A DNA stretch of 64,000 nt from Niameybacter massiliensis (GCF_001282685.1 NZ_LN875035.1:1034250-1098249), one strand, 5' to 3'; counted from the stretch's first letter, positions 35,014-44,932 are shown. Notes: a model not told the origin generated them from the letters alone. Made by a program: numbers and translations.

Positions 35014-35613
35014 ATGTGTACAAATACAACGCTAACTAAAAAATTTATTAATAGTTCCTCTATGATCGGACTACTTTTAACCATAGTCTTTTTAGTCTAT
35101 GGATTTAAGACAGGCATTTTTACCTCTCCTGAACATCTTTCTGCATTTATAAAGCATATTGGAATATGGGGGCCTATTATATTTGTCATTATTCAAATCA
35201 TTCAAGTTGTAATTCCTATTATTCCTGGTGGTATAAGCTGTGTTGCAGGGGTTATCCTATTTGGTCCACTCTATGGTTTTCTTTATAATTATTTAGGCAT
35301 TGTAATTGGTTCTATTATCGTATTTGGACTTGCAAGATACTATGGAACGCCATTTATACAAAACTTAGTGTCACAAAATACTTATAATAAATATATAGGT
35401 TGGCTAGATAACGGGCGCCATTTTGATAAATGGTTTGCACTTGCTATCTTTCTTCCTGTTGCCCCAGATGACTTTCTTTGTATGCTTGCTGGCTTAACTC
35501 AAATGAGTTATAGACGCTTTATTGCTATTATTATTCTCGGAAAGCCTGCTTCCCTTCTTGTCTATAGCCTAGGTCTTACTGCCCTCCTTCAATCTCTTAT
35601 GCACATGCTCTAA
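35014..35613 (+). CDS. TVP38/TMEM64 (DedA-like) membrane protein
   Basis: A 199-residue polytopic protein of the SNARE-associated/DedA superfamily, some of whose members act as lipid scramblases or flippases in the cell envelope. About five hydrophobic segments are visible. The family core is VVIPIIPGGISCVAGVILFGPLYGFLYN followed by GSIIVFGLARYYGTPFIQ, and the later FLPVAPDDFLCMLAGLTQMSYRRF. AAAGGTGAAAG precedes ATG. Monocistronic, with a terminator at 35634. Confidence 0.88.
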   Translation: MCTNTTLTKKFINSSSMIGLLLTIVFLVYGFKTGIFTSPEHLSAFIKHIGIWGPIIFVIIQIIQVVIPIIPGGISCVAGVILFGPLYGFLYNYLGIVIGSIIVFGLARYYGTPFIQNLVSQNTYNKYIGWLDNGRHFDKWFALAIFLPVAPDDFLCMLAGLTQMSYRRFIAIIILGKPASLLVYSLGLTALLQSLMHML

Positions 35614-35633
35614 TAAATTAAAAATTATAAAAG

Positions 35634-35668
35634 AAACTACTATTTTAATAATAGTAGTTTTCTTTTTT
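35634..35668 (+). terminator. Terminator after the TVP38-like gene
   Basis: Stem AAACTACTATT / AATAGTAGTTT with a 5-base loop, followed by TCTTTTTT. Confidence 0.85.
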
Positions 35669-35744
35669 GTACTATTATCCATTTTTGTTTTTGACCGATA
35701 TAAATTTTGTATTCGTATACAGATTTTATACAAGGAGGAATTTT

Positions 35745-38700
35745 ATGCAAAAAAAAATTGCTTGGCTTTTAATGAGTGCAGTTGTTACAACTAGTACATT
35801 GCCTGCTCCACTCACCCTCGCCTTGCCCACTAGTACTTATGCACAAGAAGCCTATGGTGACTTAGAAGTTACAGTAGGTTTTGACTATCCTCTTCACTTT
35901 GTAGATGCTACTCACACTAAAATGCAAGTGACACTTCTACAAGATGAAAGTGAAGTCTTTACTTTAGCCTTAGGAAAGGATATCATTGAACAATCATTTA
36001 ACTTAAATGGTAAATCCTACTCAGTAACAGTCTCGCCACAACTGAAATCGGACAGCACAGTTCAATCCTACGCTCTTAACTTCCACCAACTTCCTGTAGG
36101 GGATTACAGAGTGCAAGTAGCTGGTGATGGTTATAAGACCTATACATCTAGTAATATGTCTCTTAGCCAATACTCAAAACATCTTTATGTCAATTCTGCC
36201 AACGCTACCTTTACCGCTGGAGATTTAAACCAAGATGGTGCCGTTTCTAACGAAGATTTAAAACTTCTTGAAGAAACACTTAATCAATCAACTAGCAATA
36301 TACAATATGATTTAAACCGTGATGGACTTATTGACATTACAGACATGACTTATATCTACCAAAATATAAAAGCTACTGAAGGTGAAAAGCTATTAGATAC
36401 CTCTCTTATCCTTGGTACTACTATTGATTTAACAACATCTAATCAAGATCTTAAAGATGCTAATAGTGAGCATGTTACTATTACAGGGTCCCTTAACAAC
36501 TTACTAGATAGTACGATACCTGAGGGGATTAGTCTCACAAATACTGCCGGAACTATAACAGAGGAAAGCCCTGTTCAAATCCCTATCGTCTTTAATGAAC
36601 CTGTTGAAATGCAACAAATTGCATTTACAACACCTGCTTCTGAGGATGGTATTACTAAAGGTACACTTATTATAGAGCAAGAAAATGGTTCTCCACTTAC
36701 ATATGACTATGACTATACAAACGAACCTGTAGCCACAAGAAGTGCTTCTTTCTTTAATACTCAAAAAGAGATTGTTATTCCTCTTGGCAAACAAGTTGCT
36801 GTAAAGAAAATTACGATTCAAGTAACTGGTACTGTAAGTGGTAAAGATACTGCTGCTGTAACAGAGATTAAGTTCTTAAAAGATATTGTAGATGATGCCA
36901 TTGACCAAGAAAAAGGCTATATTAAGAACCTCACTGCTAAAGCTGGCGATGAAGAAGTCACACTAAGCTGGGACCGTGTACCAAATGCTTCTGGTTACAC
37001 CATCGAATACGGTACTCAAACAGGCAACTATACAAAGACATTAACAACTTCTAAAAGTTCTATGACTATAGATGGTTTAGAAAATGATATGGATTATTAC
37101 TTTGTTGTACGTGCTACAAATGGTGCTTGGGAAGGTCCAATCTCTAACGAAGTATCTGCTATGCCAAAACCTGGTTCCGCACCAGCTGCTCCAGGGGGGT
37201 TATCACTTATTGAAGGTGATGGCATGCTTACTGTTAATTGGGGTGCAAGTGAAGGTGCCAAAAGCTATAATCTCTACTATCGTAAAGCTACAGATTCTAG
37301 CTATACACAAATTAAAGATATTACAAGTGCACGTTATGACTTAGTTGGATTAGATAATGATATGACTTACTATATCTATGTCACAGCAGTCAATGCACGT
37401 GGTGAAAGCTCGCCTTCAGCTGAACTTGTGGGAATACCAAGCAAACCAAATACAGATGCACCACTTATTCCAACTTATAATCAGCTTCCTACAAGTGCGA
37501 TTACGAATATTGAATTAGTAGATCCAAACAATATTAACTTACCTCACTATCCAAATGGATTTGATATTAATAATATCATCGATGGTGATTTTACAACCCA
37601 TTGGACTGCTAAAGGTTGGGGGCATAATGCTGGTGTAAGGGTAACCTTCGATCAACCTTATGATATGAACTATGTAGTACTTGCCCCAAGACAAGATGGT
37701 GATTTTAAACGTGTTCTTCATTACTACTCTATTAAGGTTTGGGAAGATTTAGAGAGCGAACCAAAAGTTCTTGTTCCAGGTTGGACAGTTATTCCTGGAA
37801 AAGATCATGAAATTGTTTCAAAAGGATATGCCGTACTTCCTTTCCCTAAATCAAAAGTTCAAAAAATTGAAGTACGTATACGACAATGGGATGGTTCTCC
37901 TGCTGGATCATTACCTACTATATCTGAAGTTGACTTCTATGAATATTACGGCGTTGAAGAAGAGCTACGTGCCCTCTTTACAGATGACGCTTACAAAGCA
38001 CTTAAATCAAGTGTTACTTTAGAAGAAATCGAAGCTATTGAAGCAAAAGTTCAAGGATTAAATGGTGAATACTTCATTGACCAAGATATTCTACTTGAAG
38101 AAGTCAAAATGGCTAAAGCTCTTTATTATAAGGAAGCGAATGCACTTGGTCCTATTGTAACAGTAGAAAACACAAGAAATGCATCAAGTGACCGTGATCG
38201 CCAATTTGCTTATACCTTAAATGATTTGCAGCCTATAGGGGCAGCTGTTGTATATGATCAAGATAAACTCAATCGCAAGTATCCAGATCATATTGTTGCC
38301 TATGTCAATGCACCAAAAGAAGGTTCACTTCCAAAACTCATCTTCACTCAATATTATGGTGAGGCTTCTAAATGGCAAACTGCAGTAGAACTCACACCAG
38401 GTCGTAATGTTATTGAAATTCCAAAACTCACTAACATCAACACACCTGTTGGTGGTTCACTCTATCTACAATATAGTGGAGATCAAAAAGATATAGAAGT
38501 TCATCTTGAAGGTGTAACTAAAATTCCTACACTGGATGTACAAAACATAAGTGATTTAAGTGCAGCTGCTACTATTAAATCTGATATTAAAGACTATCTT
38601 CTTGCATTACAAGCACACCAAGCACTACTCAAAGGAACGCTTACAATAAATCCTCTTAACTCAACTGAAATTGGTACAGATAAAGTACTTCTTTCTCTTC

Positions 38701-40667
38701 CAAGTGCTGAGGTATTAAAAGCTATCCAAAACACAGCTGGTAATGATTTAGATGCACAAGTAGATGTGCTCTATAATGCACTTATTACATGGGATCAGAC
38801 TATGAATCTACACTATCAAATTGCTGGTTTAAGCGAAGATGCAACTGAATCTAAAAATCGTTTCCCATCTTCTCGTATTAATATTCGTACAATGCGTATG
38901 ACAAAAGCCTTCATGTATGCAGGTGGTGCACATATTGGTATCGGTCATGGCTCTAGTGGTAACTTAGTAACTTGTCCACCAGACGCACTTTCTGGCTACT
39001 TTGGCTGGGGTATTAATCACGAAATCGGACATGTCTTAGATATGCCACGTCGTACCTATGGTGAAACAACTAACAATATTTTCTCATTATTTGCTCAAAC
39101 GATTAATGATGGCCCTTCACGCTTAGAAACAAGTAATAAGTATGAGGATATTTATAAAAAAATCGTCTCTGAAAATCCAGGTATGGCAACTGACGTCTTC
39201 GTTTCATTAGGATTATTCTGGCAACTTCATCTAGCCTATGACTATGATGAGTTTGTAGGCACTAATGCCTTCTATCCTCAGCTTCACAGATTATACCGTG
39301 ATAACTTTGAAACACCTTCTACTAATGGGGATATTGATGAGAAAATGAATCTTTTGATTCGCCTTGCGAGCGATGTTGTAGGTAAAGACTTAACACCATT
39401 CTTTGAAAAATGGGACATTAAAATCTCTTCTGATACCAAAGCCTATATGAGTGCCCAAGGTTATGAAAAAGAAACACGTGCAATCTATTACCTAAATGAT
39501 GAAGCAAGACGTTATAAGCTTGCTGATGGCCCTGGTATTAATAATTTTAATCTGACTGCTTCTGCGACTAAGCTCGACCTAGAAGCTCATTTAGATCCAG
39601 CTGTAGAAATTAATATTGAACTTGCTAACCCGTCAGATGCTGAGCATATTTTAGGTTATGAAATCTATCGTAATGATAAACTTATAGCCTTTACAACAGA
39701 ATCTACATATATTGATGAAATCAGTTCTCTTAACAATGTAAGCCTTGACTACAGCGTAATTGCTTATGATAAGTTACTTAATGCTTCATCTGAAGTATCT
39801 TGTAACTCTGTTTATATTAATTATGATGGTACTTTAGATAAAACAGGCTGGAACTTTGACTTTAGCGATGTCACTACTGGTAGTGCACTAACTATTGACA
39901 TGCAAAAAGTTCAGACCGTAACAGGACTCAAAGTATCTGATGTTGTTACAACCACCTCAGGTGCCTATACCTTACTTGTAAGTACAGACGGCGAAAATTG
40001 GACAACTGCTAAAGCTTCAACTTTAGACTCTGGCGATAACTATCAGTACTTTAATAAACCAGGCACCAACTCTGATGATCAACGTATTTGGAGCTATGAT
40101 GCACGTTATATTCAAATTATAGGGGATATCATAACTACGCTTACTCCAAGTCAAATAGATATTATCACTTATCCAGGAGATGCTATCTACTTTATTGAAG
40201 ATGGTATCGGTAAACTTAAGCATGATTTCTACATTGGAGACCCTGATCTTGAAGATGGTATACTACCTAAAGGTTCATTAGTAGTAGTTGGAAACTATCG
40301 TGGTAATCCTGTATTTAATAGTATGGAAATTCACGGTAAATACTTAGTTGAAGCCCATGGTAAAGAAGCTGAACTTGTGGAAGCACCAATTGCGGGGGAT
40401 ATTTATCTCTTTACAGAAATTCCTGAAGATAACCAAGTATCTACAATTGATCAAGGTATCTGGATTTTTGTTCCAAGCGATCAGACCTTACTTGATGCTT
40501 TAACTCATTCCGAATCCGAAGAACACGAGGAAACACTTGAACTATTAACAGCTATCAAGGCAGTCCTTTATCGTACATCGGATGCTTCAACTACAGATAA
40601 TGCCTATATAGTAAGTGATACACCTTGGATTATTCCAACTGCTGAGTCACTTATTACCTTACAATAA
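35745..40667 (+). CDS. Secreted M60-family (enhancin-like) metallopeptidase with dockerin-like, FN3 and F5/8 modules
   Basis: A 1640-residue exported enzyme. Signal peptide about 1-33 (cut after TYA). A dockerin-like pair of calcium loops lies near 158-212 (GDLNQDGAVSNEDLKLL; YDLNRDGLIDITDM). Two fibronectin III domains span about 392-565, and an F5/8-type carbohydrate-binding module about 585-735 (NIIDGDFTTHWTAKGWG). The M60 gluzincin domain centres on NHEIGHVLD, with HEIGH at 1092-1096 and a downstream Glu at 1107 (RRTYGETTNN). M60 enzymes cleave mucin-type glycoproteins next to O-glycans. ATG 35745 has AAGGAGG; an earlier in-frame ATG at 35667 adds residues that spoil the signal peptide. 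Followed 22 bases later by the SLH protein, implying a two-gene surface operon. Confidence 0.92.
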   Translation: MQKKIAWLLMSAVVTTSTLPAPLTLALPTSTYAQEAYGDLEVTVGFDYPLHFVDATHTKMQVTLLQDESEVFTLALGKDIIEQSFNLNGKSYSVTVSPQLKSDSTVQSYALNFHQLPVGDYRVQVAGDGYKTYTSSNMSLSQYSKHLYVNSANATFTAGDLNQDGAVSNEDLKLLEETLNQSTSNIQYDLNRDGLIDITDMTYIYQNIKATEGEKLLDTSLILGTTIDLTTSNQDLKDANSEHVTITGSLNNLLDSTIPEGISLTNTAGTITEESPVQIPIVFNEPVEMQQIAFTTPASEDGITKGTLIIEQENGSPLTYDYDYTNEPVATRSASFFNTQKEIVIPLGKQVAVKKITIQVTGTVSGKDTAAVTEIKFLKDIVDDAIDQEKGYIKNLTAKAGDEEVTLSWDRVPNASGYTIEYGTQTGNYTKTLTTSKSSMTIDGLENDMDYYFVVRATNGAWEGPISNEVSAMPKPGSAPAAPGGLSLIEGDGMLTVNWGASEGAKSYNLYYRKATDSSYTQIKDITSARYDLVGLDNDMTYYIYVTAVNARGESSPSAELVGIPSKPNTDAPLIPTYNQLPTSAITNIELVDPNNINLPHYPNGFDINNIIDGDFTTHWTAKGWGHNAGVRVTFDQPYDMNYVVLAPRQDGDFKRVLHYYSIKVWEDLESEPKVLVPGWTVIPGKDHEIVSKGYAVLPFPKSKVQKIEVRIRQWDGSPAGSLPTISEVDFYEYYGVEEELRALFTDDAYKALKSSVTLEEIEAIEAKVQGLNGEYFIDQDILLEEVKMAKALYYKEANALGPIVTVENTRNASSDRDRQFAYTLNDLQPIGAAVVYDQDKLNRKYPDHIVAYVNAPKEGSLPKLIFTQYYGEASKWQTAVELTPGRNVIEIPKLTNINTPVGGSLYLQYSGDQKDIEVHLEGVTKIPTLDVQNISDLSAAATIKSDIKDYLLALQAHQALLKGTLTINPLNSTEIGTDKVLLSLPSAEVLKAIQNTAGNDLDAQVDVLYNALITWDQTMNLHYQIAGLSEDATESKNRFPSSRINIRTMRMTKAFMYAGGAHIGIGHGSSGNLVTCPPDALSGYFGWGINHEIGHVLDMPRRTYGETTNNIFSLFAQTINDGPSRLETSNKYEDIYKKIVSENPGMATDVFVSLGLFWQLHLAYDYDEFVGTNAFYPQLHRLYRDNFETPSTNGDIDEKMNLLIRLASDVVGKDLTPFFEKWDIKISSDTKAYMSAQGYEKETRAIYYLNDEARRYKLADGPGINNFNLTASATKLDLEAHLDPAVEINIELANPSDAEHILGYEIYRNDKLIAFTTESTYIDEISSLNNVSLDYSVIAYDKLLNASSEVSCNSVYINYDGTLDKTGWNFDFSDVTTGSALTIDMQKVQTVTGLKVSDVVTTTSGAYTLLVSTDGENWTTAKASTLDSGDNYQYFNKPGTNSDDQRIWSYDARYIQIIGDIITTLTPSQIDIITYPGDAIYFIEDGIGKLKHDFYIGDPDLEDGILPKGSLVVVGNYRGNPVFNSMEIHGKYLVEAHGKEAELVEAPIAGDIYLFTEIPEDNQVSTIDQGIWIFVPSDQTLLDALTHSESEEHEETLELLTAIKAVLYRTSDASTTDNAYIVSDTPWIIPTAESLITLQ

Positions 40668-40689
40668 ATTTTATTAATGGGAGCATGAT

Positions 40690-41865
40690 ATGAAAAAAAT
40701 AATATTCCTCATGTCACTATCTCTAAGCATGCCTACTTTTGCTCTTTCACCTTTTGGTGTAGAGTTTAAAGTTAATGAAAAAGCTTCAAAATTGCAAATA
40801 GAACTTACCAATGTGCCTTCTGGTACTAAGTCCTTTCAATTAGCGTATAACCTTGAAAATGTTCAAGGTTATACAAAAGCTTTATGGGCATCCTTCTTAG
40901 AAAGTGGCCATACCTATATCCAACTTACACCTAGTACAGATTCTGCATCAGTTACGCTCTATGCTATTGCCGAGCAAGCACTTCCAAGTGATTTTACACT
41001 TATAGAATTAGATCTAGATACAGATTCTAATTGGGCTGTACAAAAAAATGTCTCTATCAAATATCTGAATGAATTTTTAGAAGAAACCACCCTTCCTACT
41101 TTTGATGCAAAGCTTACTCAAGTAGAAGATAATAACTCTGGTAATGATGGTTCTGGCAATGGTGGCTCCGGCAATGGTGGCTCCGGCAATGATGGCTCTG
41201 GTAATAGTGGCTCTGGCAATAGTGGCTCTAGTAATAGTAACTCCACCAATAGTAAACCAACTAAACCTTCTACACCTGATGTAGAAATCCAACCAGAAAC
41301 ACCACTTATTGAAACCATTCATTTTAATGATGTAGATGAGCATTGGGCTAGTGATTCTATTAAACGCATGGCCCAAAAAGGTCTTATTACAGGCTACATA
41401 GATGGTAGCTTTAAACCTAATGGCACTACAACACGTTCTGAGTTTGCAACATTAATTGCAAAAGCTTTTGAGCTAAAGGCTACCACACCAACTCATCCAT
41501 TCCAAGATGTTAAATCTAACGTTTGGTATACAGATGGTATTTTAGCACTTTATGAACGTGGTATTATTACAGGTCTTACACAAGATACTTTTGGTGGTGA
41601 CACATCTATCACTAATGAACAAATGGCTACAATACTCTATCGTACATTAGAAAGCCTTGATATTGAACTTCCATTTGTACGAAGTTATATACCATTTAAA
41701 GATAGTGAAATCATTAGTCCTTACGCCCTTGATGCCGTTAAGGTCATGTACGAATCAGGACTTGTTAATGGTCTTTCAGATCATAGCTTTGCACCAAAAA
41801 CATTAGCAACACGTGCACAAGTCGCAACTATACTTGATCGTATCCTTTTACTTATTAACAACTAA
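40690..41865 (+). CDS. S-layer (SLH) anchored surface protein with possible cohesin-like N-terminal domain
   Basis: A 391-residue exported protein. Signal peptide 1-18 (MPTFA). Residues about 20-140 form a beta-rich domain (VEFKVNEKASKLQIELTNVP; SASVTLYAIAEQALPSDF) whose length and strand pattern recall cohesins; this is a weak, visual resemblance. A Gly/Ser/Asn repeat linker follows (about 150-185) and then three SLH motifs (FNDVDEHWASDSIKRMAQKG; ITGYIDGSFKPNGTTTRSEF; FQDVKSNVWYTDGILALYER; FKDSEIISPYALDAVKVMYE), which bind secondary cell wall polymer. It starts 22 bases after the M60 peptidase that carries a dockerin-like module, with GGGAG before ATG. The likely role is to hold a partner protein on the surface. 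Confidence 0.85.
   Translation: MKKIIFLMSLSLSMPTFALSPFGVEFKVNEKASKLQIELTNVPSGTKSFQLAYNLENVQGYTKALWASFLESGHTYIQLTPSTDSASVTLYAIAEQALPSDFTLIELDLDTDSNWAVQKNVSIKYLNEFLEETTLPTFDAKLTQVEDNNSGNDGSGNGGSGNGGSGNDGSGNSGSGNSGSSNSNSTNSKPTKPSTPDVEIQPETPLIETIHFNDVDEHWASDSIKRMAQKGLITGYIDGSFKPNGTTTRSEFATLIAKAFELKATTPTHPFQDVKSNVWYTDGILALYERGIITGLTQDTFGGDTSITNEQMATILYRTLESLDIELPFVRSYIPFKDSEIISPYALDAVKVMYESGLVNGLSDHSFAPKTLATRAQVATILDRILLLINN
41143..41240 (+). repeat. 15-base tandem repeats coding a Gly/Ser/Asn linker
   Basis: About six imperfect copies of a 15-base unit (consensus GGCTCCGGCAATGGT) encode GSGN(G/D/S) repeats. They make a flexible spacer between the N-terminal domain and the SLH motifs. Repeat number may vary between strains by slippage without frameshift. 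Confidence 0.8.
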
Positions 41866-41890
41866 CCTTAGATTACTATATAGTATAAAT

Positions 41891-41929
41891 AAAAAGGATG
41901 TTGCAATTTTTAATTGCAACATCCTTTTT
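41891..41929. terminator. Bidirectional terminator after the SLH gene
   Basis: Stem AAAAAGGATGTTGCAAT / ATTGCAACATCCTTTTT with a 5-base loop; serves the rightward surface operon and the leftward yjdM gene. Confidence 0.9.
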
Positions 41930-41948
41930 ATTTATACTTATAAACTAT

Positions 41949-42296
41949 TTATATTTTTTTAACCACTTCTGATTTAAGTTTCATCGCACCGAAACCATCG
42001 ATTTTACAATCAATGTCATGTCCGTCTGTTGCTTCATGAATTAAACGAATACCTTTTACTTTTGTACCGATTTTGATAACAGATGAGCTTCCTTTTACTT
42101 TAAGGTCACGGATAACTGTTACTGTATCACCATCATTTAATACATTTCCATTAGCATCTTTAATAAGTAATGCTTCTGCTTCTGCTGCTGCACCTGCTGC
42201 AGTCCATTCATGTGCACATTCTGGACAAATTAAAAGGCTTCCATCTTCATAAGTATATTCTGAATTACATTTTGGGCAATTTGGTAAAGTAGACAT
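41949..42296 (-). CDS. yjdM: YjdM (PhnA-like) zinc-ribbon protein
   Basis: A 115-residue protein of the PhnA/YjdM family. The N-terminal zinc ribbon has Cys at residues 7, 10, 24 and 27 ([16 protein letters not shown]); the C-terminal domain has [19 protein letters not shown] and [12 protein letters not shown], typical of the family. Despite the historical name alkylphosphonate utilisation protein, its function is not established, and no phosphonate genes are nearby. Promoter at 42336-42364. Monocistronic. Confidence 0.93.
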   Translation of the reverse strand: MSTLPNCPKCNSEYTYEDGSLLICPECAHEWTAAGAAAEAEALLIKDANGNVLNDGDTVTVIRDLKVKGSSSVIKIGTKVKGIRLIHEATDGHDIDCKIDGFGAMKLKSEVVKKI

Positions 42297-42335
42297 ATTC
42301 TAGTTCTCCATTCGTCAGTGTTTTTACAAGTTTAT

Positions 42336-42364
42336 ATAGTATCATATTCTTTACTTGTTGACAA
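42336..42364 (-). promoter_or_regulatory. Promoter of yjdM
   Basis: TTGTCA (42359-42364), 17 bases, TACTAT (42336-42341), read leftward, 40 bases before the start codon. Confidence 0.65.
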
Positions 42365-42506
42365 ACTTAGTTTTAGTTTTTTTACCCTTTTTCATAACTA
42401 AACCTTATAGTCTCCATATTATATATTTATTTTACCTATTAAAAATTATAGTTTATAGTATAAGGTAATATCAGAATATATTACATACTATTATAAGGAG
42501 TCCCTC

Positions 42507-43568
42507 ATGATTGAATCACAATTTAAACATTTTTTAACCCACTACCTCAGCATGCCTAGTCCTGGTGGCTATACTGAAAAAGCTATCTTAAACTGTAAAC
42601 AAGATTTTGAAGCACTTGGCCTTTCTACTCATCTTACTAAAAAAGGCGGGCTGATTGCAGTTCTTCCAGGTAAAGATACAAGTAAACAAGTTGCCATTTC
42701 TGCTCATATGGATACTTTAGGTGGAATGGTAAAAGAAATCCTTCCTAACGGGCATATCCGTTTCCATAAAATTGGTGGCGGTCTGTATCATGCATTAGAA
42801 GGTGAAAACTGTACGATTATCACTTCAACTGGTAAAACAGTAAGAGGTTCTATTATGCCTCTAAAATCTTCTACACATCTTTATGGTCAAGATGGTGCTA
42901 GTGAACCACGTAATGAATTTAGTGTTGCTATTCGTTTAGATGAAAAAGTTTCATCTGTCTCTGATGTTCATCAACTTGGTATCCAAGTAGGTGACTTTAT
43001 CTACATGGATCCTAGACTTGAAATTACAGAGAATGGTTTCATCAAATCTCGTTACATCGATGATAAAGCCTGTGTTGCTATTGTTCTTGAACTTTGTACT
43101 AGATGGGTTAAAGAAGGTATTCAGCCTAATTATACAACTTTCTTCTATATCAGTAACTTTGAAGAAATGGGACATGGTATCTCTAACATCTTTAACAGTA
43201 ACTCTCCATTTTCTAATGTCCACGAATTTATAGCACTAGATATTGGTATTGTCGGCCACACACAAACTTCTAGTGAATATAAAGTAAGTATTGCTGCAAA
43301 AGATGCAAGAACAGTGTATGACTACGCTCTTAGACAGAAACTTGTAAACTGCTGTGAACAAGACAAAATCCCTTATGCCGTAGATGTCTATAACCGTTAT
43401 AGCTCAGATGCTTCACAGGCTATGGGATTTGGCTGTGACTTTAAATTTGCATGTATTGGGCCAGGTATTGATGCAAGTCATCATTATGAACGTACTCATA
43501 TGGAATCTATACTTGCCACTAGTAAACTTATAGAAAGCTATCTTCTTAATAACTTAATAGAAGAATAA
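42507..43568 (+). CDS. M42-family metallo-aminopeptidase
   Basis: A 353-residue cytoplasmic exopeptidase of the glutamyl aminopeptidase/endoglucanase M group, which removes N-terminal residues from peptides as a large oligomer. Di-zinc ligands are visible: H67 in SAHMDTLG, D185 in YIDDKA, the Glu pair near 219 (EEMGHG), Asp in FIALDIGIVG and the C-terminal His in GIDASHHYERTH. Length matches the family. AAGGAG precedes ATG. It is monocistronic. It likely recycles peptides; the exact specificity is open. Confidence 0.92.
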   Translation: MIESQFKHFLTHYLSMPSPGGYTEKAILNCKQDFEALGLSTHLTKKGGLIAVLPGKDTSKQVAISAHMDTLGGMVKEILPNGHIRFHKIGGGLYHALEGENCTIITSTGKTVRGSIMPLKSSTHLYGQDGASEPRNEFSVAIRLDEKVSSVSDVHQLGIQVGDFIYMDPRLEITENGFIKSRYIDDKACVAIVLELCTRWVKEGIQPNYTTFFYISNFEEMGHGISNIFNSNSPFSNVHEFIALDIGIVGHTQTSSEYKVSIAAKDARTVYDYALRQKLVNCCEQDKIPYAVDVYNRYSSDASQAMGFGCDFKFACIGPGIDASHHYERTHMESILATSKLIESYLLNNLIEE

Positions 43569-43571
43569 GTA

Positions 43572-43615
43572 AAACCAGGTATTACTTCTTTTTAGATGTA
43601 ATACCTGGTTTTTTA
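43572..43615. terminator. Bidirectional terminator
   Basis: Stem AAACCAGGTATTAC / GTAATACCTGGTTT with T6 on the rightward side; also lies after the leftward gene at 43636. Confidence 0.85.
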
Positions 43616-43635
43616 TCATTTTATCAAGATGTCTA

Positions 43636-44457
43636 TTATTGATATGACCATGCCAATTTTGCTACAACTGGATAATGATCTGATGGATACTTTTCATTTA
43701 CTTTATCTCTACATATTTCTATATCTTGAATTTCAATATCATGGGTTGTAAAAATATAATCTATAGGTTTACCTACTGTTTTCCCTTTAAATCCATGATA
43801 GCTACGCCCTATTTTTTCTTCTTTACAACTATATTTTTCAGTATAAGCATTTTGAAGAGACAGCTCTCTTTGTAGTTTAAGCTCTTGCCACCATTTCTTA
43901 AATGTCTTACTAGATGGTGTTGCATTAAAGTCACCCATTAACAGTACTGGTGCCTCATACTTTTCATAGTGTTCTTTCATTTTATCTGTAATTAATTTAA
44001 GGCCATTAATACGTGCTAAATAACTTAAATGATCTAAATGAGTATTAAATATATTAATTTTTTGTTCTTCATTATTTTTTAAAGAGAGAGTACATGTTGT
44101 ACAAATTCTAGGAAACATTGCTAGCCAAGCTCTACTTGGTTTTTCTGGTGTTGAAGATAACCAAAATGTATGCTCCTCTTCCACTTTGAATTTGTCTTTA
44201 AGATAAAATACAGCTGTATACTCTCCTTTATCTTCCCCATTTCTGCCTACACCTACGTAACTATACTCAGGTAGAAGGTCTAGCATATCCTTTAAGCTGT
44301 CTGCCGTTAATTCTTGTGTTCCTATAATATCTGGCTTATTATTTTTAATAATTGCAGCAATAAGTTGTGTTCTATAAGCCCAACGATTGTCCCCAAACGC
44401 AAAATAATTACGCTTCATATTAAAACTCATTACTTTAAGTGATATTGATTTCTGCAT
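43636..44457 (-). CDS. Endonuclease/exonuclease/phosphatase (DNase I-like) family hydrolase
   Basis: A 273-residue metal-dependent phosphoesterase. Family motifs are VMSFNMKRN, DIIGTQELTADSLKDML (metal-binding Glu), FNTHLDHLSYLAR, LLMGDFNATPSSKTF, and the C-terminal SDHYPVVAKL with the catalytic Asp-His pair. There is no signal peptide, so it acts in the cytoplasm. Substrate could be nucleic acid, inositol phosphate or sphingomyelin-like lipid; the sequence does not decide. ATG 44457 has GGAGG at good spacing; an in-frame TTG at 44478 is less likely. The 44479-44697 interval upstream is AT-rich, with nothing else recognised. Confidence 0.88.
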   Translation of the reverse strand: MQKSISLKVMSFNMKRNYFAFGDNRWAYRTQLIAAIIKNNKPDIIGTQELTADSLKDMLDLLPEYSYVGVGRNGEDKGEYTAVFYLKDKFKVEEEHTFWLSSTPEKPSRAWLAMFPRICTTCTLSLKNNEEQKINIFNTHLDHLSYLARINGLKLITDKMKEHYEKYEAPVLLMGDFNATPSSKTFKKWWQELKLQRELSLQNAYTEKYSCKEEKIGRSYHGFKGKTVGKPIDYIFTTHDIEIQDIEICRDKVNEKYPSDHYPVVAKLAWSYQ

Positions 44458-44697
44458 GGTGACCTCCAGTTCGTTCAATTCTTCTCTGCTTATTATTATA
44501 TTGCTTATTTCTAAATAATCTCCTATATGATTATTAATTTTTCTTAATCTCTTAGTTTATTTCTTACATTGTATAACTATAATGTCATCTAATCAAGAAC
44601 TTCTTCATTTTTTCTTCATAGTAATTTTGTCCTATTCCTAAGCTTCTATCTATCAAATAAACAAGTGGCTCTTGCCACCTTTCTTTTACTATTGCAC

Positions 44698-44734
44698 AAA
44701 AAGCCTAGATTTCTGAATTAGAAATCTAGGCTTT
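44698..44734 (-). terminator. Terminator of the tRNA pair
   Basis: Stem AAAGCCTAGATTTCT / AGAAATCTAGGCTTT with a 5-base loop, ending in TTTTT on the minus strand, directly after tRNA-Ala. Confidence 0.9.
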
Positions 44735-44738
44735 GATA

Positions 44739-44811
<73 letters not shown>

Positions 44812-44819
44812 AAAGTTAA

Positions 44820-44890
44820 AGCGGCTGACGGGAATCGAACCCGCGTTCCCAGCTTGGGAAGCTGGTGTTCTACCATTGAACCACAGCCGC
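44820..44890 (-). tRNA. tRNA-Gly (anticodon CCC)
   Basis: A 71-base cloverleaf on the minus strand. Acceptor GCGGCTG/CAGCCGC; anticodon stem CCAGC/GCTGG with loop TTCCCAA (anticodon CCC, reads GGG); T arm CGGGTTCGATTCCCG; discriminator U, as is usual for bacterial tRNA-Gly. CCA is not encoded. First gene of the pair, nine bases before tRNA-Ala. Confidence 0.95.
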
Positions 44891-44904
44891 TTATTTATAT
44901 TTTT

Positions 44905-44932
44905 ATTATACTCCAAATTTTTACTTTTTCAA
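44905..44932 (-). promoter_or_regulatory. Promoter of the tRNA-Gly/tRNA-Ala transcript
   Basis: TTGAAA (44927-44932), 16 bases, consensus TATAAT (44905-44910), read leftward, 15 bases before tRNA-Gly. Confidence 0.75.

Noticed and set aside
41077-41376. Long open frames opposite the SLH gene with Thr/Ile/Pro-rich repeats
   Set aside because: They are the reverse reading of the 15-base linker repeats, with no ribosome binding site; the SLH frame explains the region.
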